A DNA stretch of 64,000 nt from Heterobilharzia americana (Eukaryota; Platyhelminthes; Trematoda; Strigeidida; Schistosomatidae): the NCBI GenBank assembly GCA_944470555.2, contig OX104134.1:67760678-67824677 (forward strand). The letters are read 5' to 3'. The notes under the pieces were generated by a model. The model searched no databases and was not told the origin of the DNA. It saw nothing but the letters and a program-made list of their open reading frames with translations. The position numbers and the translations under genes are program-made. Of this stretch, positions 36,131 through 47,605 are shown one piece after another; positions within the stretch are counted from its first letter, which is position 1; every line of letters starts with the position of its first letter.

Positions 36131-37284
36131 ATCTTAGTTATTTGGACCTGCATACAGAAGTCGGAGACTTCATTATTAGGGCATTCAGGTCATTGTAAAA
36201 GCATATCACTTAGCTTAGCGGTTGTAATTCAAACCTGATCGATAGATTTTGTTAAATACTGAGCATTTAGGAGTAAAGAACCACATCGGTTAGCTAATGA
36301 TGACCGATACACTTTAAATGTTTTTGCTTTTCATTTACTCTCACTGCTGTATAATTCATATTTAGAGGTTGTTCTCAATACAAACTTCTGTAAACCGGTT
36401 ATACGTTAACGTAGTTGAGCATTGACTGCATGGTAAACTGTTCTGTGTAAGTATTCACTGTTCTGATTCGTACTGTTAGGTAGCTTAAAGTTAGGAGGAA
36501 GTGTGTTGTTTGTGCTTTTTATTTTTAAGCGGTTTACCAGATGGTTTCTGTAGACTAAACGCTTTTCAAAAATTCTTCAGTTGTATTCGTAACGGGTTAC
36601 AGCATACCAATTGTTGTTTCACTAAGTAAACGTTCAATTTAAAATGGGTGAAAAATTTTCTTGATGATGTTTGTCATTATTTTGTGAAGTTCATCATTAT
36701 ATCTGATCCACTGCTCAAATGTTCCGGTTAGTGTAAGCTTACATCCACAAATACACGAAACATAACATGAGTGGGATATATTTTTATCTAGTGTTTGTTT
36801 GAAATAATACAGTAACGTAAATTGGTTGAGAAGTGAGATTACGTTAATGTTTTAAACATAATTACAATAATCAGATATTTAAAAACTTCACCTATTACAG
36901 TATAGGATAACAGCGATGTAGGCGCGATAAGACATGAATTAGTCATTCACACAGGGTAGAATGACTCATCCTATGCATTTTGCACGATAGAAAAAAGTTT
37001 GATGGGGGTGGTTAGCTAGGTGGTGTAACGTTTATGTATAGAATTCGTCTAGAAAACATTTGAGTTAACGTTGATTGGCTTGAGTAAACTGATAGGTATC
37101 TCAAATGTATTTGAATTTCGTGTAGATTTTGCGGTTGATGCAACTTGTGAGTAGCCTGTACTAGCGTTAAAATAGTCTCACTTAAAATACTGATACACGT
37201 TAGCGAAAAGCCAGAACAAAATGTTAGTTTAAGATTTTTCCTTTAGTATATTATTGGGGAATCATCTTAACAAAGTTAATGATG
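36131..37284. other. AT-rich intergenic DNA, nothing recognised
   Basis: No defensible open frame or RNA gene. A tRNA-like trace near 36205-36243 is too short to call. Confidence 0.5.
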
Positions 37285-37456
37285 GATCATGGCTAGCAGT
37301 AGAATCCAGGATGCGCATTTCGTCCTATTTGGGACTCATCGGCTGGATGTACCTGCTTCCCAGTGAGTGATGTTGTTCTCATAGGGATTCCGACTCGGGA
37401 GTGATCGCTTAGAAACGCCAGAGCGTTATCCACTACACCACAGAGCCACGATAGCC
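37285..37456 (-). mobile_element. Smalpha-type tRNA-like hammerhead SINE (alpha family)
   Basis: On the minus strand: tRNA-like head at 37456-37383 (GTGGTGTAGTGGATAACGCT box A region, GAGTCGGAATCCC box B), the conserved AACATCACTCACTGGGA, GGTACATCCAG (stem I), CCGATGAG, GTCCCAAATAGGAC (stem II), GAAA, TGCGCA (stem III) and TC|CTGGAT. Stems I and II are perfect. The single core change is C for U in CUGANGA, shared with the 58.8 kb copy. Possibly a subfamily variant; by known hammerhead chemistry it would be expected to impair cleavage. Confidence 0.85.
37297..37352 (-). ncRNA. Hammerhead ribozyme-like core, one core substitution
   Basis: The most complete alpha core in the window with regard to stems. 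Order: ATCCAG, CCGATGA, GTCC-CAAATA-GGAC, GAAA, TGCGCA, TC cleavage site, CTGGAT. Stem III is only a self-complementary hexamer, so folding may need a dimer, as is known for minimal animal hammerheads. Confidence 0.6.
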
Positions 37457-37479
37457 ACTTCTTGTGCGACAGGTATAGT

Positions 37480-37717
37480 TTTTAGTATAATTGTTTTTTA
37501 TATGATACCGTCGTTGATTGAACCGGAATTGATCGGTCTCTATTGGCATATGGCAAATAGGACGAAATGCGCATCCCGAATTCCACTGCTAGCCACGATT
37601 CATCATTAACATAATTAGAACGCTGGCAATATCGAGGCATCCGCACAGGAGCCCGTATGCCAAAAGAGACCGATCAATTCGGTCCAATCAACGACGGTAT
37701 CATATAAAGAACAATTA
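37480..37717 (+). mobile_element. Alpha-family hammerhead fragment between inverted arms
   Basis: Arms at about 37486-37553 and 37658-37717 are imperfect reverse complements (TGATACCGTCGTTGATTG on the left, CAATCAACGACGGTATCA on the right). Between them is the 3' half of an alpha hammerhead (CAAATAGGACGAAATGCGCA, then GAATTCCACTGCTAGCCA) lacking its CTGANGA box and stem I 5' strand. It is joined directly to the left arm at about 37552. With the minus-strand copy at 37285-37456 it forms a composite block. Confidence 0.75.
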
Positions 37718-39116
37718 TACATCCTAACTAAGGTTTGGAAGTGGAAGGAAAGTTATCCACACCTCTCATTTTACTATGATGACCTGACAGTGAAGTGTGC
37801 ACGAAATCAGTCAGGGTAGTTTAAGAAGACAATTAGTTGGACAACTTTTAAGATCACTAACTACGAAGCTTTAACCTCATGTGCTACATTCACCTCTCGT
37901 TCCAAATTCGACTCTTTAGTGTAATGATGGTACATTAAAGGCAAAAGGTTATCAGGACCAGTTTGCCAAACTGAAACTACCTCAATTAGGTCAAACAGAT
38001 AACAGCCCATAATATCGATTTTGGTACTACTCCATTTGACAGGAACAAGAAACTTTCGCGGATAAGTAGTAAAGGATGCAAAGCAATGTATCACTCATTC
38101 ACATGAAAGTTAGACCAAACTTTTTTTAAATGAATTAAAATTAGGACCTAGTAGGGTCTTTCATTTCAGTCGATAGAGCACTGAAATAGACTGTCAGCAT
38201 GCTGTTCCTGGGCTATAATTTCTTCATTTACTCAGCCTATGGTTTTCTATATGGTAATCCTTCAGTCTTAGACAAAATGTCATTTTTCCATTAGACATAT
38301 ACTTAATTTGAAACTGGGACGTCACTGCCTTAAGACATGCTCACAAAGCTACTTGAAAACTGAGAAATATTTTACTAATAGAAAAAGGTTTTATGATCAC
38401 GATTATCCAAATCTATAAGTGGTAACTGGCCATGATGTCACCTGAATTATGCGCCATGTTAGAGTCTTTAGCGCTCATCAAATTGAGAAAATCTGCCAGC
38501 GAATCTTAAGAGCATTATCTGCCGAAAAAAAATCACACCACTTTTTTCTATGGCGTAAACCAGCCATATTTATTTCAATCTTAGGGATTTAAAAAAACTT
38601 TGGAAAATCAAAAAGATACTAGTCACAACATTCTACTGCTAATCAAGTTTGTTTGTCACTTTAGTGCTCCGTTATTGAATGAAAAAACCAGCCTGTTAAC
38701 TAAACTTATATAAGATGGTGTAATTAACCGTAAGGCTGAGATACTTCTCATGCAATCGAGATTAGTTTCAGTTAGAGCAGGAAGCTCATTTGAGAAATTA
38801 GTGTTATGAACAACTGAAAGCTAGGCAGCTTGATAACTCGATAAGTAATCAGTGGTTGTCGAGGTAATGAAGCCTGGTCAACAGTGAGGCTTTCCTAGTG
38901 TAGTCTATAGGACACTAGGCCATTAATCCTTTTGTCGAATTCGGTAACCAATTCAAAACATGGAAATTAGTCCACTGAACTAGGCTGTTTTGTATACTCT
39001 AATTAATAAAGAATGCAAGTTGTTTTACCAAAAAATCGTACAGAACAGATAACCGTTGTTTTGTATAAGGTTGTTAAATCCACTGGTAATTTGCACAATT
39101 TTATTGATTCCTATCA
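37718..39116. other. AT-rich intergenic DNA, nothing recognised
   Basis: The minus-strand frame at 37861-38094 has no recognisable motif. A faint tRNA-like trace near 38165-38220 is not called. Confidence 0.5.
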
Positions 39117-39685
39117 ATGTCCATTTACAACCTCGCCTGGTTAACTAGTTCACCAAGCCCGGGTAAAGAGGGAAGCTTGGGCAAACGACTAGCAACCCTA
39201 CCCCGGAAAAAAAATCTAACCACTAAACAAACTTCAAAGCACAAACAAAATATAAAAAGTAATAACAAAATTATTCCCCACTGGAATCGGAGAGGTGAAA
39301 TGACCCCAGTTGGTGGAAATCTTCGTGAAGCCAGCCTGCCTACGTGTCCTCTCTCACTCAATGAAAGCGAAAGCAAACATGAGGATATGGAATGTCCGCA
39401 CCATGTGTGAACCAAGCAAGACTGACCAGATTGCAAAAGAGATGAGAAGGTATCGCATTGAAGTGTTAGGAATTCACGAAAGCAGATGGAATGGGAGTGG
39501 ACTCTCCAAACTGTCAAGTGGAGAATCAATAATCCACTCCGACATTGTCACCCAGACGACAACCACGAGCACACTGAGTTTCGGAGTGGCTACCATGATG
39601 TCCCCAAGAGCATCGAAGGCCCTCATGCTGCAGTGTGAACCAATCTCCTCTACGATCAGGATCAAGACAGCAAGGTTCAACTCGA

Positions 39686-39729
39686 AAGGAAGGAAGGAAG
39701 GAAGGAAGGAAGGAAGGAAGGAAGGAAGG
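39686..39729 (+). repeat. (GGAA)n inside RTE copy E
   Basis: About 11 units at the same position as the longer tract in copy D. Confidence 0.93.
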
Positions 39730-41918
39730 TCACAATCATAAAATACTACGCCACGCACCTACAAATAATGCAGAGCAAGAGAAAAAGGAGGAATTCTACA
39801 GACAACTTCAATCAACACTGGACAAGACCACACACCAGTTGGCGACATCAAAATTCTAATGTGTGAGGTGACATGAATGCCAAACTGGGAGGGGACAACA
39901 CAGGAAGAGAACAAACCATGTGTCGAGAAGCGCTCGGTGAGGTGATGAACGAGAATGGAGAATTGTTTGCAGACTTGTGTGCATTCAACGATTTGGTGAT
40001 TGGAGTCAGGTACTGTATTCAAGCACAAGGATATTCACAAGGCAGTGACATGGATTTGATTTCAACAGACACCAGGACACACTACACTAAAAATCAGATC
40101 GACTTCATCTCAATGTGAAGAAAATGGAGACACAGCCTACTTGACACAAGATCGATCACATCAAGAAGAGGAGCAGATGTAGGTTCACACCACTCACTTC
40201 ACTATCTAGTGCAAGTAACCTACCTTCCAAATCAAGTTGAAAGCCTTCGAAGAAGAAGCTGGTGATAGACCACAGTTCAAGTTGAACAACCACGCAGAAA
40301 AGAAACTGAACTGAAGGACGAAACTACAAAGGAAATCTTCACATCAGCCAGCCATCAAGACAAAATGGGAGATGTTGAGGAACATCCCTGAAGATATCTG
40401 TGTGGATGAACACTGGAAGTCCTTGAAAGCCATGTGGGAAGAAACCTGCACAAGCGTATTAGGAAGGAAGAAGAAAGAAGATAAGACGAGGAATGGATCT
40501 CGACGGATACATGGAAGTTGATAGAGGAGGGAGAGGAAGATTGTGGGTCAGAAGATGAACAACCAGGGTAGTGCAGGGATGAACAACGAAAAGAGGAAGT
40601 GAACACAACCTATAAAACACTACATTGGACAAAGAAGTGAATGAGAGTGCGTGCAACGACAAAAGACACCTCCACGACACATTGTCAAGTGGAGCAGAAC
40701 AGGCTGCAGGTAGGAGAGATAGAGACCTGACAACACTGTATGAAATAACCAGGTTGCTATCTGGGAGGAGAGAGATCAATGGAGACGAAACCAAAAAAAG
40801 ATGATGACGGAAATTTAATTACGAAGTAAAAGGAACAAAGGAAACGATGGGCTGACCACTTGAGAAAACTCTTGAATCGACTACCACCACCTGCAACTCG
40901 TCCAGAAACACCACCAGCAGACTAGCCACAGAACAATCTGTGAACAGAAGCCCTCCGACAAAAGTGGAAGTGAAGTCCTGAACGCCATAAAGCTACTGAA
41001 ATCCGGGAAAGCAGCAGGACCAGATGGGACCCCCCCTCCAGAAGCACTGAAAACAGACACAGAGACAACAGCATCGGACATGCTGACACCACCATTGCAG
41101 AAGGTGTGGAAGGAAGAGAAGATGCCTGCCAATAGATTGGAAGAATGGCTACCATGTCAAACTGCCGAAGAGGGGGAGACCTCAGTGTTTGCAAGAACTG
41201 GCGCGGAATCATTCTCCACTCCTGTCCACCCGAAGCAAGTAAAATCTTAATCCGCATCATCCTGGAGAGACTCGACGATGCTCTGGATTCAAAACTACGA
41301 CCGGAACAAGCTGGCTGGCTGGCTTTCTGGCTGACTGGCTTGATGGAGAACAAATCATGTGCGGACCAAATTACTACGCGTCGCATCATCATAGGACAAA
41401 GTATAGAATGGCAGTCAACTCAACTCAACCTCAACTGCATCGACTTTGAAGAGGCCTTCGACAGCGTTGACCGGGAAGTAATTTGGCAGGCAGCTGCTTC
41501 AACACTACGGTTTCAGTGCCACAAACCTTTACCAATCTCATTCAACAACTATATGAATACGCCACATGCCAAGTGATTCACAATGGGAAGCTCAGTGACG
41601 CCTCTGAAGTGAAGACAGGGGACAGGAGTAAGACAAGGCTGTCACTTACCGTCACTTATGATCTTCCTGATTGTGGTCGACTGGATCATGCAACAGACAA
41701 CTGTGAGGAAGGAGAAGAGGGGGTTACGCTGGACCAAGGAGAAGATCCTAGAAGATCTGGATTTCGCCAGTGATGACTTGTGTCTGATGTCACACAAACT
41801 TGAAGATCTACAGGCGAAAACTAACAAGTTGACAGAAGAGGCAAGGCAGGGCAGCGAAGACAGGACTTCAAGTGAATATAGAGAAGACAGAGGTGATGAA
41901 GATACCCAACCAACAACT

Positions 41919-41920
41919 CG

Positions 41921-41957
<37 letters not shown>
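41919..41957 (+). repeat. (CAA)n inside RTE copy E
   Basis: About 13 units where intact copy C has about five, in the Gln-rich part of the former thumb region. Confidence 0.92.
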
Positions 41958-41958
<1 letters not shown>

Positions 41959-42462
41959 ACTCCAATCACTATCAACGGGAGAAACTTAAAGGAAGTAGCC
42001 TGTTTCACCTATCTAAGCAGCACTGTCTCAACTACAGGCGGTGGCACCGATGAGGACGTCAAAGCCATCCAGGATCGGAAAGACACCAAGACAGGCCTTC
42101 CTGCATTAATCTGAAACCAGTGTGGAGATCTTCTGCACTGCACTCAGCACGTGGAACAACATCCGGATTTTCAACACCAACGTCATATCAGTGCTCCTAT
42201 ATGGTTGAGACCCTGGAGTGGAAGTAAGATGGGAAACGGCGAGTTGGGCGTCCGAGGTGAGGGTGATATGGAGGAGATTGTGTGAGGAGGAAATGAGAGC
42301 TTGTGGGCAGTTGTGGAGCCAGGTTCGAGAGATTTCAGAGAAGAGAGTACAGTGGAGACGTGCTACTGAGGGCTTATGTTCCATTAGGAACCCAAGTGAC
42401 TAATAATAATAATGTGATAATGAGAACAATAATAACAATAATAATAATAATATCCGTTTATA

Positions 42463-43694
42463 GGTTTCAATACTTTACACGTTTTCCTCAAGCATTTCTT
42501 TCTTGTACCTTTATCAAATTGAAGCAATACTTTTATAGATAACTAAGTAAGTTTCACAAGTAATCGCATGTTTGATTTTTCCAGTCACCATCTTTGTTGA
42601 TAATCAAAGTTTGTTTGACGTGATCTCATCACTCTGGTTAAGTGATGTAATTTGTATTTTGATCTCATTTTACAAAAGAAAGAAATAATGACACAAAGGT
42701 GACGAATTGAGCATTACTCTAATTCAGACACTGTTAGGTTATGTAATTCAAGTTTTCAAGTTGTCACTTTAATCTAATGGCATCAGTTACATACCAGAGA
42801 TAAGTCAATTCCAAATGATAAATGCCTTCAAATCCACTCGAACTGGTTAAGGTAAGACTCTACTCACCATTCACTTTCAATATAAATTTAGGCCTCATTA
42901 CTACACAAAAGATTAGTTATATTAACAATTATACCTTACTGATTAAATTACTGTCAACAATTATTTTAACTGCAGTTTACTTCAAGTACCTAGCTGACTA
43001 ATTCACTAATTATTTTAAGTTTAAGAGTTTTATGTGACATCTGTGACATATAAGGAGTATTTGTCTGTTTGTTTAAGATAAGTTTTCCTGTTCATTTATT
43101 AGTTCAGATGCAATCCTACAGGTCTAAAAGTGTCTAAAAGTGAAGTTATCCGTGAATGAACTGAGAGGGCTGAGTAAGAAGTAAACCTCGTGGTATCAAG
43201 ATTTTCAAATTAGCATAAACAGTGCTTCACACAGAGTGGCCAGACCTAACGAAGGCTGAAGATGAAGAGAAGCATAATAAATCATGATTAAAAGAAGACA
43301 GTAAATCACTAATCTTATTGAAGAAATATTTAGCAGCTGTTGATAAGTAGATGATGAAATACTACTTATAACTGAAAATAGATCTTCGCTAACCACTCTG
43401 ACTACTATTGCTGCCACTAAGGGATTTTGTAACTTTAGTAACACCTGTTAATTGTTCATCTACAATGGTCATTCTAATTCTTAAGAAATGGTGAGTAAAT
43501 CAGTGATTCCCTACAAACCACAAACTGAATTACTATCGATTGTTCATTAGTGACCTGATCAGAAATGAACATCCCGAAGTTTTAATGAGAAAGTGACCAG
43601 TGTGACCAACTAAATCGGAGTTGAGGTGGATGCCTACACATGACACTGGGTAGTGATCGTGCTATATTGGGAATAGAAAGAAGTATGAAATAGT
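42463..43694. other. AT-rich intergenic DNA, nothing recognised
   Basis: The minus-strand frame at 43205-43444 has no recognisable motif. Confidence 0.5.
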
Positions 43695-43895
43695 GGGGTT
43701 CAAACCCAGTTGTTGAGTGGTGATGGACGTGCCGTAAGCTCTGGTGATTCTGGGTTCCATGCCCGGTTGGGTCATAGGCAAGTACTGCTGAGGGCTGTCA
43801 TACTAGGACGATATGACTCTCCAGTGCTCACAGGTTTTTAGTGATTTTCCAGCTGATGCCAATCAGTGATGAAAGCTACTTTCTCATTGGAGATG
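43695..43895 (+). mobile_element. tRNA-like hammerhead SINE (gamma family), decayed ribozyme
   Basis: Head: TTGAGTGGTGATGGACGTGC (box A region) and CTGGGTTCCATGCCC (box B) at 43712-43766. Hammerhead region 43780-43830: GTACTGCTGAGGGC (CTGANGA damaged), TACTAGGACGATATGACTCTC|CAGTGCTC, so the GAAA box reads GATA. The tail CAGGTTTTTAGTGATTTTCC and CAGCTGATGCCAATCAGTG follows, which defines the 3' part of this family. Confidence 0.72.
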
Positions 43896-44390
43896 GGTTT
43901 ATAAAACTATGAACAGTTGAAAGTTTGTAGATATGTTGTCTAACCGCTTAAAGCAGCATCTGAATTATTTTCATCCACTGATTCTGTGCTTCATTAAATG
44001 TTAATATAATATTGGACGATAACAGTGGTTCATATATTAGTTACATAAATTAGCTGTAATCAGTAGGTTAGTTCGTCTGCACAAAAACATTGACACTATT
44101 CCGGGTTAAATACAAAAGGTGTGAAAGCTTTCAAAGTTAATTTACCCTGTTCACCATTATTATTTATGGTTACACTACAGATTACCAGGAAGTGCTGTTG
44201 AGTTTACAGTGGTGAAGTGAATTCATTCCTGTTAGTCAGCATCTATATGGCTGTAAAAATGTCTTTGTAAATAACAACCAAATGGTATATATATTGATCA
44301 CTGGAGAGTAATCAACTTCATGCTGTGTAATCCTAAGTTCTGGTTGGATTCTATCGATCATTTTGTAATCTCGCCATCAGACTAAGAGAC
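43896..44390. other. AT-rich intergenic DNA, nothing recognised
   Basis: No open frame or repeat I can classify. Confidence 0.5.
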
Positions 44391-45049
44391 TCAGCATCTC
44401 AGTGCACTTTGGTAAATGTTAGTTGGATTGAGGCAATCTGCAGGGTTTTCTACTGATGCCACGTAGTCAACTGAATTATTACGCCTTTGTGTTATATTGT
44501 GTGCTGAAATGTCAGAAACAGAAAAAGCCAACATACATTCGGATATGCTGCGTAGCAGTCGAAGTTGCCTCACCTTAAATCAGCACATCAAGTGAGATGC
44601 AATAAGATGAAAGATCAAGAAATAGGGGAAAAACAGTTAAAAGAGCACACAAGAAAAACAGAATGTTGAAATTCACTAGGATGACGGGGCACCTCGAATA
44701 AGTAGATGGCATAACTTTCCTTCCTCCTCCTTTTTTCATCTTGTCCACTTTTGGTGCCTTGATCTTGGAGCAGCTTTGCCTGGCACGACGACCTTTGATG
44801 GCATTCTTCAGTAGATAAATGTTTTCCTCACTCACTCTCGCTATGTACGGAACAAAGTCGTATATTATTGATCAACATCAACCTCTGGCCAAAGTTGACA
44901 GTTGCAAACAAAGTTTTAACCGCACAGTTATTTGAAGAGTCCTTCTCGGTGACCGTTGTCTGCGTAAACGCAACTAAGGAATCAACAATAATGTAACCAC
45001 CTACAGTTTTTATATGATAGATAGTGACTATAAGTGGTCTTGAATGCAT
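44391..45049 (-). other. Uncharacterised minus-strand block of overlapping short frames
   Basis: Three adjoining frames on the same strand: 45049-44828, 44835-44575 (starts MSEENIYLLKNAIKGRRARQ, basic, then a hydrophobic C-terminus) and 44573-44391 (contains VASVENPADCL). The NPAD tetrapeptide is reminiscent of the RNase H region of BEL/Pao retrotransposons, but nothing else supports that. I do not recognise the block; it may be a decayed element, a host exon set, or chance. Confidence 0.2.
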
Positions 45050-46371
45050 GAACCATCAATCACTGCATTCTGCGGATAGTTTCGCAACAAAATCTTGTAT
45101 ACCTCTATTTATTTATTGATCGTTGCCTTGGGATTAGCAAGGGACAAGTTTGTTCGAATTTTGATAACTTTCTACCTACTCACATAATGTTTAAGTAGGT
45201 ATATACCAAACGTCTTCACTAATTTTGCAGGTGATATAGTGTAAACAGGATTACACATTGTTCTGTTTTACTCTGTATAAAACGTGTAAAGTTTCATTTT
45301 CATAAATTTCGTGCCATGTCAGGGTTTCATATACGTGGATCTGTTGGATGATCTAATATGAACTCTCTATATTAGAATTTAATAACTGACAGATGTGAAT
45401 TAAGCGTACGTAAACTGATTTCATTCAACAATGGGCAAACTCTTCACCGATCTAACTAATGAATGTCTTTCCATTGAGTAGAAAATTTCGTACGAATCTG
45501 CATTTTTACCGCCATAGAGGTCATACCTATTTTCGAGAAAAACTATGAATGTGAACAAAAAAACGTGATCCAAAGGTACCCTCCTGAATTTCAGAAACTA
45601 CTACCTTTCTATTAGTTTCAAACTATGAAGTTGAGATAAAGTCAATGTATTGCTGACTTGAATTTCATATCCAAAGAACAGTTACTAATTACATTCCATA
45701 ATCTTTCCATTAAAGCAAACCTTAAATGCACAACTGATTAGCTTCCAAAGCTAGGTGATCAGAAATCGAGAAAGAAAGCTTATCTACCTACTCTCATCAA
45801 GGGTTAGAATTCTGCATACTAATGACAGTAGTAAGCCAGGGTTGGGAAGTATCCAAAAATCCTAGTGTACCTCAAGATGCGATATGACGTGAATAGATTT
45901 ACGAAACGGCCCTACATTAAACTATTTTCATCTCTATAAATAGGCACGTCCAGAGCTCATAACAGCTAATATAGGAGTAAACAGTTCGTCTATCTATCGT
46001 TCACAGTACTCCGAAAAGTTTGGTTACGTCATTCAGTAGGACTCAGTATAAAATATCTTCGTGTGGTAAAAGCTTTAGTAATCAAGAGTTATAAGTAAAA
46101 AATACAAAAGCAACCACTTTCTTCTACAGGGCATTGGGAGTCTTCATACTTCATTTTTCATCTTCACTTAGTATTTTGTGACTCAAATTTTAGAACCCAT
46201 TTTCGTTATTATGTTGACTCTGATCGCTGACATGAGATTTATCTGAAACAGCCTATGTTTGTTCTGTTCTTCTATAAGCTTAAATGATGTCACAGTATAC
46301 AATGATGATTTTTAAATCCAAGTGACAGTAAATTTGTGTAATTTCTAATAATAAACATTTTCCACTTATAG
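45050..46371. other. AT-rich intergenic DNA, nothing recognised
   Basis: No open frame of 60 codons and no recognisable repeat. Confidence 0.5.
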
Positions 46372-46655
46372 CGTTAATGCTTGTATTACACCATCGTTGA
46401 TTGGGCGGAATTAATCAGTTTCTGTTGGCATATGGGCTCCTGTGCGGATGCCTAAATATTGCCTGTATTCTTAACTACGTAGTAATGATGGATAGTGGCT
46501 AGCACTGGAATCCGGGATGCGCATTTCCTTCTATTTGGGACTCGTCATCTGGATGTACCTGCCTCCCAGTAAGTGATGTTGTTCCCACCGGGATTCGGAC
46601 TCGGGGGCGATCGCTTCGAATGCAAGAGAGTTATCCACTACACCACCATCGAGAT
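46372..46655 (-). mobile_element. Alpha-family hammerhead SINE, left half of a palindromic pair
   Basis: On the minus strand: tRNA-like head at about 46655-46590 (GTGGTGTAGTGGATAACTCT, GAGTCCGAATCCC), AACATCACTTACTGGGAGGC, GGTACATCCAG, ATGACGAG, GTCCCAAATAGAAG, GAAA, TGCGCATCCCGGAT. It then runs into the tail with GCTAGCCACTATCCATCATT, down to the module near 46380-46450 that also flanks the 37.6 kb copy. The CTGANGA box has A for C, and stem II is unpaired at its base. Confidence 0.82.
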
Positions 46656-46659
46656 CACT

Positions 46660-46785
46660 CCCGACTCTTAATCCCGGTGGGAACAACATCACTTACTGGG
46701 AGGCAGGTAAATACAGCTGACGAGTCCCAAACAGAAGGAAATGCGCATCCTGGATTCCACTGCTAGCCACTATCCATCATTACTA
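46660..46785 (+). mobile_element. Alpha-family hammerhead SINE, right half of a palindromic pair
   Basis: AATCCCGGTGGGAACAACAT, ACTTACTGGGAGGCAGGTA, ATACAG, CTGACGAG, GTCCCAAACAGAAG, GAAA, TGCGCATC|CTGGAT, CCACTGCTAGCCACTATCC. All conserved core bases (CTGACGA, GAAA, ATC) are present, but stem II shares the AGAAG change with the left half and stem I has one mismatch. No tRNA-like head of its own; it begins at box B. Confidence 0.82.
46702..46762 (+). ncRNA. Hammerhead ribozyme-like core with intact conserved bases
   Basis: The only alpha core here in which CUGANGA, GAAA and an NUH cleavage triplet are all present. Stem II (GUCC against GAAG) is weakened at two pairs and stem I has one mismatch, so activity is uncertain. 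Confidence 0.5.
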
Positions 46786-46790
46786 AATAG

Positions 46791-47470
46791 TTTTCACTTC
46801 TATTTATGAATGCATAAGTCAAATTCCAGGTTTGTTACAGCAAATATATAACTATCGAGAACACATCTCTGAATCGTTTTATGTAAAAACAGTTAACTTT
46901 TAGATGCAAAGTTACAGTATAATTTCTACTGAATTTATCTTCATGACTAAGCATGTCATAAAATCACTTCGAATAAGAGAAAATTACTTCTGGTACCCTC
47001 AGGATATGAAGCAATTTACTTATTGGTGCTTTACTCTCACAACAGTTTCCTTTGGCCTTCTGAGTCAAAAGTCAACTACATCACACTGAATAGTTTACTT
47101 GATGGACTGAAGAAAGTCTCCTTGAAGTATTTGCTAAAAATAAACAAATAAAAGAGATTGAAAAACTGTTGGTTACCGTTTGGTGAAGATTATTTTCAAA
47201 GTATATCTGTATTTTGAGAAATTTCAAGAAAAGACTACTAACAAAACACATTATGTGTTCATACAGACTGTAAAATGGTTTTAAATTGCAGAGACTTTGT
47301 AACTTGCAGGTGATAGAAAATGGTCACCCGAAATAAAGTAAAACTAACAAGTCATAAGCTCATCACACTTATCACACAGCACTCGAAGTCAAAGAAATGA
47401 TAGTTTTAAAGCATAGGTGCTAATGAATAATGCTAATTTTGGTGCTAGAGGGTGAAAGTCAATCGGTAGG
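46791..47470. other. AT-rich intergenic DNA, nothing recognised
   Basis: The plus-strand frame at 46904-47089 has no recognisable motif. Confidence 0.5.
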
Positions 47471-47605
47471 AAGCCCTGGACCCAGGTTCCGTTCTTGTTG
47501 GCTCTCACCATCATCTGAAACCATGAGGAGACTATTGTTCCCTCGGTAATTTGAACCCCGGTCGCCCAATGATGTAGCCAAAAAGGTAACCACTAAGCTT
47601 TTCAG
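47471..47605 (-). mobile_element. tRNA-like hammerhead SINE (beta family)
   Basis: Most complete beta copy. On the minus strand: AGCTTAGTGGTTACC (box A region), CGGGGTTCAAATTACC (box B), GAGGGAACAATAGTCTCCTC, ATGGTTTCAGATGATG, GTGAGAGCCAACAAGAACGG (stem II), AACCTGGGTC|CAGGGCTTCC (stem III and cleavage context). The core reads GATGGTGAG rather than CTGANGAG, and GAAC rather than GAAA, so it is probably inactive. Confidence 0.7.

Larger units (their letters stand above)
39130..42449 (+). mobile_element. RTE-clade LINE, copy E: coding-dead with two deletions
   Basis: Starts ACCTCGCCTGGTTAACTAG and ends in an imperfect TAA/AAC tail. Flanks ATGTCCATTTACA (39117-39129) and ATATCCGTTTATA (42450-42462) agree at 10 of 13, a possible diverged target duplication. 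Two deletions relative to copy F: about 20 bases in the 5' leader (between AGTTCAC and CCAAGCCC) and about 250 bases after GGTTGAGA at 42205-42211, joining directly to CCCTGGAGTGG. Fragmented ORFs at 39310-39741, 39873-40118, 41145-41576, 41483-41773 and 41872-42114. From about 39841 to 41029 I see no base difference from copy D. Confidence 0.93.

Noticed and set aside
31794..42449. Segmental duplication as the origin of copies D and E
   Set aside because: Similarity ends at the RTE termini; flanking DNA on both sides is unrelated.
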